Shown here piece after piece: positions 1 to 7,205 of a stretch of 64,000 nucleotides of DNA (position 1 is the stretch's first letter; each line of letters begins with the position of its first letter). The position numbers were made by a program, and so were the translations under genes. The notes beneath the pieces were generated by a model. That model saw only the letters and a list, made by a program, of their open reading frames with translations. It had not been told where the DNA came from and did no database searches. The stretch covers positions 62,001 to 126,000 of the forward strand of contig PBQA01000006.1 in the NCBI GenBank assembly GCA_002724925.1. The letters run 5' to 3'. Source of the DNA: Oceanospirillaceae bacterium (GTDB taxonomy: Bacteria; Pseudomonadota; Gammaproteobacteria; Pseudomonadales; Oceanobacteraceae).

Positions 1-76
1 CTGATCAGGAGTACGCTGTATCTGTCTCGGCTTTTCCGCCAAGCCCTTTATTCATCAGGTTTCTACATCGCGGGTC

Positions 77-135
77 GCTGCAAGTACGTCCATGTAAGCT
101 CAAGCTGCGCCATCCCTGGCGCAGATGCCCGCTTT
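77..135 (+). repeat. Dispersed two-hairpin intergenic repeat, copy A
   Basis: Two adjacent small hairpins can be read here. The first has TACG and TGTA arms around TCCA (84-95). The second has CTGCGCCA and TGGCGCAG arms around a TCCC loop (105-124). The same two-hairpin plan with loops of the TCCM type recurs near 24,052 and, on the other strand, near 56,437, with different stem sequences. This copy lies just beyond the 3' end of yrfG. Its outer flanks show only a short inverted match (TCAGGTT at 55-61 against AACCTGA at 143-149). Confidence 0.7.
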
Positions 136-153
136 CGCAGACAACCTGACTCA

Positions 154-810
154 CTAAAATTTGAATTCGTCGAAGTGGTGAATGCCCGGAAAGCGACTGT
201 CGGTATTTGGCGCTTTCTGGCTGTCTGGGTGAAAGATCGTCAGCAGCCAACGGATACCCCATTTCTCTGCCGATTCTAACACAGCCTGGCTGTCGTCAAT
301 CAGTAGGGAACGCTCTTTATCAAAGGGTTCTTCGCGTTGCAGGTGGTCCCAGAACGCCTGGCTTTCTTTCGGTTCTTTATAATCATGGGAGCTGATGACG
401 TGATCGACGAGTTTATCGAGCCCGGTGCGTTCCATTTTCAGGTTCACGCTGTCGCGGTGTGCGTTGGTGACGATCACGGTGCGCTTGCCTAGCTTCTTCA
501 TGGTATCGAGGAAGTCTTCCACATGCGGGCGAAAACCAATTTTGTCCTGCACATCGCGTTTCAGCTCAGCGATGGGCAGCCCGGTAAGGTCACTCCAGTG
601 ATCCAGACAATACCAGTTGAGCGTGCCACGCAGGCCGACAAAACTTTTGTTCAGCTCTGCGAGAGCTTCTTCTTCTGAGAGGCCGTGATGCTCGGCGTAT
701 TTACTCGGCACGTGCTCCAGCCAGAAGTAATTGTCGAAATGCAGATCGAGCAGGGTGCCGTCCATATCTAACAGAACCGTGTCTATCTCTTGCCAGTCTG
801 GCATCGTCAT
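154..810 (-). CDS. yrfG: HAD-family GMP/IMP nucleotidase YrfG
   Basis: Predicted cytosolic haloacid-dehalogenase phosphatase of 218 residues. The first HAD motif, DMDGT, is at residues 15-19 and gives the nucleophile Asp15 and the acid/base Asp17. A VTNAH segment near residue 115 supplies the second motif, and a DD pair in LLIDDSQ near residue 172 gives the metal-binding motif. The full length resembles E. coli YrfG, which dephosphorylates purine mononucleotides. It is divergent from nudE with about 50 bases between them, the same neighbourhood as in E. coli (yrfG beside nudE), which supports the assignment. The start is the ATG at 808-810. The exact substrate is inferred from the family. Confidence 0.88.
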   Translation of the reverse strand: MTMPDWQEIDTVLLDMDGTLLDLHFDNYFWLEHVPSKYAEHHGLSEEEALAELNKSFVGLRGTLNWYCLDHWSDLTGLPIAELKRDVQDKIGFRPHVEDFLDTMKKLGKRTVIVTNAHRDSVNLKMERTGLDKLVDHVISSHDYKEPKESQAFWDHLQREEPFDKERSLLIDDSQAVLESAEKWGIRWLLTIFHPDSQKAPNTDSRFPGIHHFDEFKF

Positions 811-860
811 GCGCTAATACCTTACGAAAAGTGTTCACCGACTATTTAAACAGGGCTGTC

Positions 861-1424
861 ATGCATAAAAAACCCGAAATCCTGAATCGCCACATGGTCG
901 CAGAAAGTCGCCTGTTCCGGGTGGAATCCATTGACCTCAGGTTCAGTAACGGCGTTGAACGAACTTACGAACGACTGGTGCCAGGTGGCAGCGGTGCCGT
1001 CATGATGGTCGCTCTGCTGGATGATGAAACGATTGCCCTGATACGTGAATATGGGGGCGGTGTTGAAGATTACACCCTCACCCTGCCAAAAGGTGCGGTG
1101 GACCTGGGCGAATCGATGCGTGACGCCTGCAACCGCGAACTGCAGGAAGAAATCGGCTTCGCCGCACGCGAGTTCATTTACCTGAAGAAAATGAGTCTGT
1201 CGCCAAGCTACATGCGTGGAGGCATTGATGTGGTGCTGGCCCGTGACCTGTATCCGTCAAAGCTGGAAGGCGATGAGCCGGAGCCGCTGGAGTTGGTTGA
1301 GTGGAAGCTCAAGGACCTGACCGAGCTTTACGGCCGCGATGACTTTAACGAAGGGCGCGCAATAGGTGCCTTAGCGGTTGCTGTTGAATATCTGAATGGT
1401 CGCTTTGAGGGCACGCCGCTCTAG
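861..1424 (+). CDS. nudE: ADP compounds hydrolase NudE (Nudix)
   Basis: Nudix hydrolase expected to cleave ADP-ribose, NADH and Ap-n-A compounds. A complete Nudix box runs from about residue 78 to 100 with the core RELQEEIGF, carrying the metal-binding glutamates. The ATG at 861 is chosen because NudE proteins begin with a KPxILN segment directly after the start, and a weak AGGG lies upstream. A GTG at 831 would add ten residues without family support. The DLYPSKLEGDEPEPL segment is characteristic of NudE rather than of the ADP-ribose pyrophosphatase NudF. Divergent from yrfG, so the two probably share a promoter region at 811-860. Confidence 0.9.
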   Translation: MHKKPEILNRHMVAESRLFRVESIDLRFSNGVERTYERLVPGGSGAVMMVALLDDETIALIREYGGGVEDYTLTLPKGAVDLGESMRDACNRELQEEIGFAAREFIYLKKMSLSPSYMRGGIDVVLARDLYPSKLEGDEPEPLELVEWKLKDLTELYGRDDFNEGRAIGALAVAVEYLNGRFEGTPL

Positions 1425-1529
1425 ACATACCCTGTATTCTGCAACTGGCCTGAACAGACTATCCCGCGCGGCGCCCGTTAGGTCTGTGCTACCGTGCAGC
1501 CGGTCATCTTTTATTAAATCTGGGGTTTT

Positions 1530-2879
1530 ATGAGCGTCGAAGGCGCAGTACTTACCAGTGGCTCTGTGGGGCGTCACCTGTATCACCAGACATTGCCTAT
1601 GGTGATAGGCATTCTGGCACTGATGTCGGTCGGGCTTCTGGATGCCTATTTTATTGGTAATTTAGGCAAGGACCCTCTGACGGCCGTTAGTTTTATCTTC
1701 CCGGTGGTGTTTGCTCTGTCCTCGCTTGGTGTCGGGGTGATCGCTGCCATTGCTTCTGTTGTTTCGCGGGCGTTAGGTTCGGGGCAGAAGCACAAGGCGC
1801 AGAGTCTGGTAGCACTGGGGATTGTGGCAGCGGGTATTTTTGGCATTGTCATCACGGTGCTCCTGTTGCTCTTCAAGCGCCCCTTGTTTGAAGTGATGAA
1901 TGCTTCCCGAGATCTGTTGCCATTGATCGACTCCTACATGACCCCCTTTGCGTTCGGCTTTCCTATGTTATTGGTCAACATGGGGGGCAATGGAGCTCTG
2001 CGTGCTCAGGGTATGGCGGGTAAGGCGTCTCTGATTCTTATGATGATGGCCCTGGTCAACCTGATACTCGACCCTATTCTGATTGCCGGTATTGGTAGCT
2101 TCGAAGGTTTCGGTATTAAGGGTGCGGCTTACGCCACCGTAGCAGGTTGGACACTGGCGTCCATTCTGGCACTGGTGCTGATTGCGCGAAGCCCTGTCGG
2201 CCTGAACTTCTCACGCCTTAAAGAGGCGCACCCGGGAGAGGATATTCGTGCTCTGCTGAGAGTGGGCGCCCCTGCGGCGGTATCTAATTCAGTGAACCCT
2301 GTTGGGTTATCCATTATGACGGCATTACTGGCGAAATACGGGGATGCCGCCGTTGCCGGTTTCGGTGCAGGTGGGCGCTTGCAGGCGCTTGCCGTCGTGC
2401 CTTTGTTGGCGCTCTCGAGTTCGATTGGCGGAATCGTTGGCCAAAACTGGGGGGCGGGCTATGGCGACCGGGCTCGCCGGGCGTTGTGGATGGCGATTGG
2501 TTTCTGTGTGGTGTACAGCCTGACTGCAGGCGCTTTGTTAGTGACCTGGCGTGAGTCTCTGGCGTCTGTGTTTACTGACAGCCCAGCAGTGATTGATGCT
2601 ATTTCAACGTATCTGATGATCTCTGTCTGGGGATACGCCGGGTTTGGTGCGCTGATCGTTGTGAATGGTGCGTTTAACGCAATTGATCGTGCATACTGGG
2701 CGCTGGGGCAATCGGTCGTTCGTGTTGCTCTGATTATGGTGCCTGTGGCGATTGGCTTGAGTCTGGTGCTTGAGTCGCGCTCGATTTACGCCGCGGAGCT
2801 TATTGCAAACCTGGTTGGTGGCTTAGTGGCTATCATCCTTGGTCGTGCGTTACTGGATGATCGTTGGTTACGAAAATAG
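1530..2879 (+). CDS. MATE family multidrug/cation antiporter
   Basis: Inner-membrane protein of 449 residues with about twelve hydrophobic segments in two similar halves, the layout of MATE exporters. The N-terminal region reads LPMVIGILALMSVGLLDAYF then GNLGKDPLTAVS, matching the conserved first two helices of MatE domains. MATE proteins exchange Na+ or H+ for cationic drugs or metabolites, and the substrate cannot be told from sequence. It runs convergent with the pseudouridine synthase, only three bases apart, and no terminator hairpin is visible between them. The 105 bases upstream (1425-1529) show no other gene. Confidence 0.9.
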   Translation: MSVEGAVLTSGSVGRHLYHQTLPMVIGILALMSVGLLDAYFIGNLGKDPLTAVSFIFPVVFALSSLGVGVIAAIASVVSRALGSGQKHKAQSLVALGIVAAGIFGIVITVLLLLFKRPLFEVMNASRDLLPLIDSYMTPFAFGFPMLLVNMGGNGALRAQGMAGKASLILMMMALVNLILDPILIAGIGSFEGFGIKGAAYATVAGWTLASILALVLIARSPVGLNFSRLKEAHPGEDIRALLRVGAPAAVSNSVNPVGLSIMTALLAKYGDAAVAGFGAGGRLQALAVVPLLALSSSIGGIVGQNWGAGYGDRARRALWMAIGFCVVYSLTAGALLVTWRESLASVFTDSPAVIDAISTYLMISVWGYAGFGALIVVNGAFNAIDRAYWALGQSVVRVALIMVPVAIGLSLVLESRSIYAAELIANLVGGLVAIILGRALLDDRWLRK

Positions 2880-2882
2880 TAT

Positions 2883-3611
2883 CTAACAACTGTTAGTTAA
2901 TCGGACTTCGTTCTGAGTCAGCTCGCGAAATTGCCCGCTTTCCAACGTACTATCAAGTTCAATAGTACCGATACCAATCCGGTGTAATTTTAAAACCGGG
3001 TTCCGAAAGCGTCCGAACATACGCTTGATCTGATGGTACTTTCCTTCCATCAGGGTCACTCTGGCCGAGTACGTATCAATAATCTCTAACTGAGCTGGCT
3101 TGGTCGTAATGCCCTCATAGGGGAAGAACATACCGTCACGGAACGCCTCGATATAGTCATGATTTATGGGCTTCTCAACCGTCACCTGATAAACCTTTGA
3201 AATATTTTTATCCGGAGCGGTCATTTTTTTTGACCATTCGCCATCGTTAGTCAGCAAGAGCAGCCCGGTTGAGCTGCGATCTAACCGGCCGGCAATATGC
3301 AGATCTTTAAGGGCGCAGTCGGAAACGCCTGAAGTGCGGAGAAGATCTATTACGGTCGGGTGTATTTCATCGGTCGTCGCACTGACGACACCGGCGGGTT
3401 TATGCAACAGATAATAGCGTCGCGTGTTGCGCTGCAGTGTTTTGCTGTCCAGGGTGATGTGCGAAAAATAATCGACCAGCAATCCAGCATCGCAAGCGAA
3501 GTCGCCGTCAACCGTGATACGGCGAGCGGCAACAAGCTTGCGAACATCCCCGCGCGGAATCTGCGACGACGCACTGATAAAACGGTCGAGACGCTGGCGG
3601 GCGTTAGCCAC
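2883..3611 (-). CDS. rsuA: RsuA-family 16S rRNA pseudouridine synthase
   Basis: Cytosolic RNA-modifying enzyme of 242 residues. An S4 RNA-binding domain occupies about residues 1-60. The catalytic domain follows, with the signature GRLDRSSTGL at 108-117, where Asp111 is the expected catalytic aspartate. A family-typical EGKYHQIKRMF segment lies near residue 190. RsuA converts U516 of 16S rRNA. The related RluB, RluE and RluF enzymes act on 23S rRNA, so the exact target is inferred from length and N-terminal S4 architecture. The gene is probably co-transcribed with the small membrane protein upstream (2 bases apart) and possibly with the lrgA/lrgB-like pair, all on the minus strand. Confidence 0.82.
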   Translation of the reverse strand: MANARQRLDRFISASSQIPRGDVRKLVAARRITVDGDFACDAGLLVDYFSHITLDSKTLQRNTRRYYLLHKPAGVVSATTDEIHPTVIDLLRTSGVSDCALKDLHIAGRLDRSSTGLLLLTNDGEWSKKMTAPDKNISKVYQVTVEKPINHDYIEAFRDGMFFPYEGITTKPAQLEIIDTYSARVTLMEGKYHQIKRMFGRFRNPVLKLHRIGIGTIELDSTLESGQFRELTQNEVRLTNSC

Positions 3612-3613
3612 CT

Positions 3614-3892
3614 TCAGCGATTTTTCCAGATGTTGGCGACCGCCTTATCGTTGCCCAGAAAGCCAACAATTAAACATACCAGACCGATCAGCCCGAAAAT
3701 AATAGCCGGGAATGCGCCGCCCGCCTGACCCGCCTGAACGGCAACCCAACCACCAGCACCCGACAGTACGAGAAACAAACTTCCTACGGCAATCAGAATG
3801 GTTCGGTGAGATTCTTTATAAACGTATTCATCTTTGCTGTTTTCAAAGATATTCAGGATCGGAGCAAAGAGTTTTCTTAAAGCGTTTTTCAT
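3614..3892 (-). CDS. Small two-helix membrane protein, unknown function
   Basis: A 92-residue protein I do not recognise. A polar N-terminal stretch of about 28 residues precedes two hydrophobic helices, roughly residues 31-53 and 60-78, and a short charged tail ends NIWKNR. The second helix follows a Gly/Ala-rich turn (GQAGGAF). This suggests a small inner-membrane protein with both ends on the same side. It sits two bases upstream of the rsuA-like gene and 26 bases downstream of the lrgB-like gene, so it is likely part of one minus-strand transcript. No function is claimed. Confidence 0.7.
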   Translation of the reverse strand: MKNALRKLFAPILNIFENSKDEYVYKESHRTILIAVGSLFLVLSGAGGWVAVQAGQAGGAFPAIIFGLIGLVCLIVGFLGNDKAVANIWKNR

Positions 3893-3918
3893 AGCAAATA
3901 CTTTTTTATTGAGGCTTT

Positions 3919-4605
3919 TTACATCACCAGCGGTAACAGAACCGCGTGTAAGGTCGCGGTCAGAGTCATCGCCATCGCGGAATAAGCCGCTTGCTGATTT
4001 CCCAGCTCAATCGCACGGCTGGTACCAATGGCATGAGCACAGACGCCTAGCGTAAGCCCCATGGCTTTTGGATCATCGAGTTTAACGGATTTAAGCAAAG
4101 GCGGAATCATTAATGCGCCGAACACGCCGGTAATGATGACAAACGCCGATGCTAGTGCACCGACACCCCCCAGTTGCTCGCTGACCGTGACTGCTACCGG
4201 CGTCGTCACCGACTTGGTAGACATCGTAACTGTGATCGGGTCATTGCCAATCCAGAAATGCGCCATTGCCACCGCGACGGCCACCGTGGTGCCGCTGCCC
4301 AGGCTGATAGCCAGAGAGATGCGTAGCCACTCTTTCTTCATCACATGAATAAACTGATACAGAGGGACAGCCAGCATCACCACCACCGGCCCCAGCATAA
4401 GATGCAGATACTGCCCGCCATCCATGTAGGTATCGAAACTGATGCCAGTGACCTCAAGCACCACGGAGACCAGAATGATCCCTGTCAGAATCGGTGGCAG
4501 AAACGCCGTATTACCTAACAGTCGATAGATATGCTGACCCACAGTAAATGCCGCAATGGTCAGCATCGCCCAGAACAGCGGCATATGCAGAAGCTCATTC
4601 AGCAT
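3919..4605 (-). CDS. LrgB/CidB/YohK family membrane protein
   Basis: Integral membrane protein of 228 residues with about six or seven hydrophobic helices, typical length for LrgB/YohK. The segment MSTKSVTTPVAVTVSEQLGG, near residue 130, is the strongly conserved LrgB signature. In Gram-positives this family pairs with LrgA to modulate murein hydrolases, and in plants a fused homologue exports glycolate across the plastid envelope. The role in Proteobacteria is less certain. It overlaps the upstream LrgA-like gene by 11 bases, which indicates translational coupling as a two-component membrane system. Confidence 0.9.
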   Translation of the reverse strand: MLNELLHMPLFWAMLTIAAFTVGQHIYRLLGNTAFLPPILTGIILVSVVLEVTGISFDTYMDGGQYLHLMLGPVVVMLAVPLYQFIHVMKKEWLRISLAISLGSGTTVAVAVAMAHFWIGNDPITVTMSTKSVTTPVAVTVSEQLGGVGALASAFVIITGVFGALMIPPLLKSVKLDDPKAMGLTLGVCAHAIGTSRAIELGNQQAAYSAMAMTLTATLHAVLLPLVM

Positions 4606-4954
4606 CGCGCTTCCTCCTAAACTTCATAATGGCCGCACATACAATTGCGCCGGGCACAATACTCACCGCCATAATCACCAGCAAGGCAATGCCGTTCTCC
4701 GCCAGCAGCTCCTTCTGAGTCACGATGCCCACACTCACCGGGATGATAAACAGAGGCAGGAGTGGCGACAGCGTCTTACTGATCTGCGACAGCGACTCAG
4801 GCGCACGCCCACGAATCATAAGAAACACCAGCAACAGCAGCATACCGATGATGGAGCCCGGCACGGGCGAATCCAGTTGGGACTGGAGCAGGTTGCCTGC
4901 GACCAGAAAGAGCAGAAGTATCAGAAGGCCAGTCATGGGCAGCCTGTGTGTCAT
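4595..4954 (-). CDS. CidA/LrgA/YohJ family holin-like protein
   Basis: Small membrane protein of about 119 residues with four hydrophobic helices. The conserved LrgA motif PVPGSIIGMLLLL lies near residue 30. The ATG at 4952-4954 is chosen by family length. The frame stays open to 5095, but the extra N-terminus is Arg-rich and has no family counterpart. No strong Shine-Dalgarno is visible at either position, so the start is tentative. It is the partner of the downstream LrgB-like gene, overlapping it by 11 bases. CidA/LrgA proteins are proposed holin-like factors that control export of murein hydrolases or small organic acids. Confidence 0.85.
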   Translation of the reverse strand: MTHRLPMTGLLILLLFLVAGNLLQSQLDSPVPGSIIGMLLLLVFLMIRGRAPESLSQISKTLSPLLPLFIIPVSVGIVTQKELLAENGIALLVIMAVSIVPGAIVCAAIMKFRRKRDAE

Positions 4955-5248
4955 GTATCTGCGGCTATTGTAGCGGCGCAGACCAGATAGCAGAAGGGAA
5001 GGCGGAAGATACTTAAGTCGCAAGGAGTGTGTGTTACAGAGGGGTCTTGTGGGAAGTGGTCCGGTTGTTATTGACCCGAAGGGAGAATCAGGCATTCTTT
5101 TCAGGAGCTCGGTTCATACAGTTGGCCAGTCCATGTAGGTGCTGGCGAAGAGAAAGGGATGCTCTCTCCTTACATGCTCATGCACTGTTTCTCTGTTGTT
5201 GCTAAGTTAATAATGAGTATTGTCAAAAAAGATTCGGGATGTTAGAAG

Positions 5249-5794
5249 ATGAGTTTAAATTTAGCGTTTTTATTTTTGTTCGCTGGGTTAGTGTTTTATT
5301 TAAGCGTCTTCCTTTATCTTATTTTTTACAGAACTCATGTCCTTATTAATAAGATAAAACGCATGCTTCCGGATTGGCATGGTTCAGAAGATGAGGGTTA
5401 TGATTATTTTTATAGTCTTGGTGTGACTTGTCTCTTTCAGGTAGCAAGAGATGGTGCTGATGTCTCATTGCTTAGCTTTGGCTATAGTATCGTAATTTAT
5501 AACTATTATTATTTGGCATATCGGGAGCCAATTAATGACGATGCGTCATCGGCTTATGCCAATAAAAATAGCTTGTTAGCCTCTAAGTTGAGAACCAGTG
5601 GGGTAGTTTTTAATCATATGGAGCTGGAAGATTGGCAAGATAATTACAATTTAAAGGATATTTCAGAGTGTATCCTTCTAAATGGTGGGTATGTTACATA
5701 CTTCATAAAATTAAGCCCTTTTTATGGCTCTGATGAACTAAATGAACTTTTTAGAAGAGTGCAATTGGATAGAGAGCTGAATGAGCGGTCATAG
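5249..5794 (+). CDS. AT-rich orphan membrane-anchored protein
   Basis: A 181-residue protein I do not recognise. One N-terminal hydrophobic segment (about residues 4-26) is followed by a soluble region rich in Tyr, Asn and Asp, so it may be a single-pass inner-membrane protein with a globular domain. Codon use and base composition are clearly more AT-rich than in the neighbours (many AAT, TAT, TTA and ATA codons), a sign of recent acquisition. An AGAAG precedes the ATG. It is flanked by gene-poor sequence and by a transposase remnant on the 3' side, consistent with an accessory island. It could be an orphan cargo gene. No function is claimed. Confidence 0.6.
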   Translation: MSLNLAFLFLFAGLVFYLSVFLYLIFYRTHVLINKIKRMLPDWHGSEDEGYDYFYSLGVTCLFQVARDGADVSLLSFGYSIVIYNYYYLAYREPINDDASSAYANKNSLLASKLRTSGVVFNHMELEDWQDNYNLKDISECILLNGGYVTYFIKLSPFYGSDELNELFRRVQLDRELNERS

Positions 5795-5841
5795 TCGGGA
5801 TTGGGACTGTCGGAGAAAATATAGACGCTCCTACGGACTAC

Positions 5842-5897
5842 AAAGACAGTCATCGTAAGAAGATGTAAGAGCACGGTTAGAAAGACAGTCATCATAA
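5842..5897 (+). repeat. Pair of 17-base direct repeats
   Basis: The segment AAAGACAGTCATCGTAA at 5842-5858 recurs at 5881-5897 with one mismatch (A for G), 39 bases apart. The pair lies in the gene-free stretch between the AT-rich orphan gene and the transposase remnant. A 9-base inverted repeat (CTTTTCCGC at 5925-5933 with GCGGAAAAG at 5947-5955) follows. These may be scars of mobile-element activity or a short tandem duplication. No function is visible. Confidence 0.5.
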
Positions 5898-5994
5898 AAA
5901 AGTAAATTCTATATATTATATTCACTTTTCCGCCGCTGTCTCAAGAGCGGAAAAGCGCCTCGGGAAATATGAATTTTTACCAAATAGAAGCCTG

Positions 5995-6243
5995 TTAAGA
6001 AAGGCGCAATTTACAGGCTGCCAGACCCACAGTTCTCCTTCGTTCTCGTTGGTCATCCCAGAACCGGCTGATTTTTGACTTCACTTCGTGAGCCGCGCCC
6101 ACAATGCCTTTAAATTCGGATTCGAAGTTCTGAGTGATGCAGAGCCAGTGTTCGGAATCGATTCCCAGGCGATCCATGATGGCAGGTTCAGCTTCAGAGA
6201 TTGAGCCACGTTTATTTTTACGGATCTGTCGGCCAGCCCACAA
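5995..6243 (-). pseudogene. C-terminal remnant of IS200/Y1-type transposase
   Basis: The frame encodes about 80 residues that match, by recollection, the C-terminal tail of the roughly 320-residue proteobacterial Y1 (IS200-like) transposases. The tail carries RKNKRGSIS, then LGIDSEHWLCITQNFESEFKG and a final VGLAACKLRLS. The N-terminal catalytic part, with the HUH motif and tyrosine, is absent: upstream sequence at 6244-6430 carries no recognisable continuation and instead shows a CAGCC-GTTA-GGCTG palindrome at 6264-6277. The gene is therefore truncated and presumably inactive. Y1 transposases include the REP-associated types that mobilise palindromic repeats, and such a repeat family occurs in this window, though a link is only inferred. 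Confidence 0.7.
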
Positions 6244-6430
6244 AGTGTATGGAACACCTTGCACAGCCGTTAGGCTGCACGAAGGGTGAGTATCATGGAT
6301 GAGACGAATGAATCAACTAAATCCAAGTAGTCCGTCAGACTTATCTAAGTGCCCCCAGCTGTGCCCTAGCGTGGATTTTCCAGCCATAGGTATGTGCGCT
6401 TGGGTAATTAGGTCAATTCGCTGGTTTGGT

Positions 6431-7144
6431 CTATAAGCCCTGCACCGTCTCCAGTATTTTTGCGTACTGCTCATGCTTATCAGGAAACACCAGCATCGCT
6501 TGCAGGGTCTGAATTGTTGCTGCCATTTTTACCGTATTCATCGCGCTTTTGTGCTCACTTTCGGCGATTGCCTGCAGTGAGCTTATGAAGGCATCCATGA
6601 CTTCACGTACGGCATGATTAAAACGGTCGGCTGAGCCCAAATTACATTCGAGTGCGAATTTCACGGCTTCTTCGATCGTTTTATTCAGGTTTTCTTTGAT
6701 GTTTTGCTGCGCTTCTTCTGACTGCGCCTTGAGTGCTTCGACTTGCTGCTCTGCTACGTTTTCTATCTCAGCGCTCTGAGTGCTGTCGCTGGGGGTATTC
6801 TTATCCGTGCTCCTCTGCGCCAGTGGTGCTTCTTTAGCCGCGTTGCTGGCATCAACAGACGATGTTGCTTTCGCTTCTGCAGAGCTGGTCTTTTCGAATT
6901 GAGCCGCGGTACTTGCCGTATCGATGCTATACAGCGTTGATATGCCCTGGGTCAGAGCAGCCTGTGCGATGATTGCGGCATTCTGCTGAGCGCTAGTGGC
7001 ATTATGCGCCGCGTTTGAAAGCGCCTGAGCGGTCGCCTGATACAAATTCCCCATGGCCATTGCAGGGGCGTCGGCCAGTACTTTTACATTGCTTTGGGTT
7101 ATGGAATCAGTGATTTGATCATTAACTGCGGTAGGGAAGGCCAT
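6431..7144 (-). CDS. RebB-family R-body protein with long C-terminal extension
   Basis: The first 75 or so residues carry the hallmark of RebB-type refractile-body proteins: AFPTAVNDQITDSITQSNVK, then a MAMGNLYQATAQALSNAAHN segment and LYSIDTAST. RebB proteins of Caedibacter are about 105 residues and polymerise into coiled ribbons that unroll with pH. Here the protein is 237 residues. A Ser/Thr/Ala/Lys-rich linker (about 80-135) leads to a helical C-terminal region rich in Glu, Gln and Ala (about 135-237) that I do not recognise. AGGA lies 8 bases before the ATG. No second reb gene is visible in the window, although such genes usually occur in clusters. Whether it still forms ribbons is unknown. 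Confidence 0.85.
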   Translation of the reverse strand: MAFPTAVNDQITDSITQSNVKVLADAPAMAMGNLYQATAQALSNAAHNATSAQQNAAIIAQAALTQGISTLYSIDTASTAAQFEKTSSAEAKATSSVDASNAAKEAPLAQRSTDKNTPSDSTQSAEIENVAEQQVEALKAQSEEAQQNIKENLNKTIEEAVKFALECNLGSADRFNHAVREVMDAFISSLQAIAESEHKSAMNTVKMAATIQTLQAMLVFPDKHEQYAKILETVQGL

Positions 7145-7205
7145 GGGGTTAATCCTTTAAAAATGGTTAACCCCACAGTAAAGCGAACTCTGTTTCAGAG
7201 TAAAG

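Noticed and set aside
4955-5095. N-terminal extension of the LrgA-like protein
   Set aside because: The frame is open, but the added residues are Arg-rich with no family match. The shorter start fits the usual length.
5120-5160. GTCCATGTAGG inside a GCCAG/CTGGC frame, resembling the start of the dispersed repeat
   Set aside because: Only the first half of the repeat core is matched and the second hairpin is missing, so chance similarity is too likely to call a fourth copy.
6260-6310. Possible fourth copy of the two-hairpin repeat (CATCCATG and a GCAGCC/GGCTG stem)
   Set aside because: The loop is GTTA rather than TCCM and the linker differs. Treated as an unrelated palindrome beside the transposase remnant.
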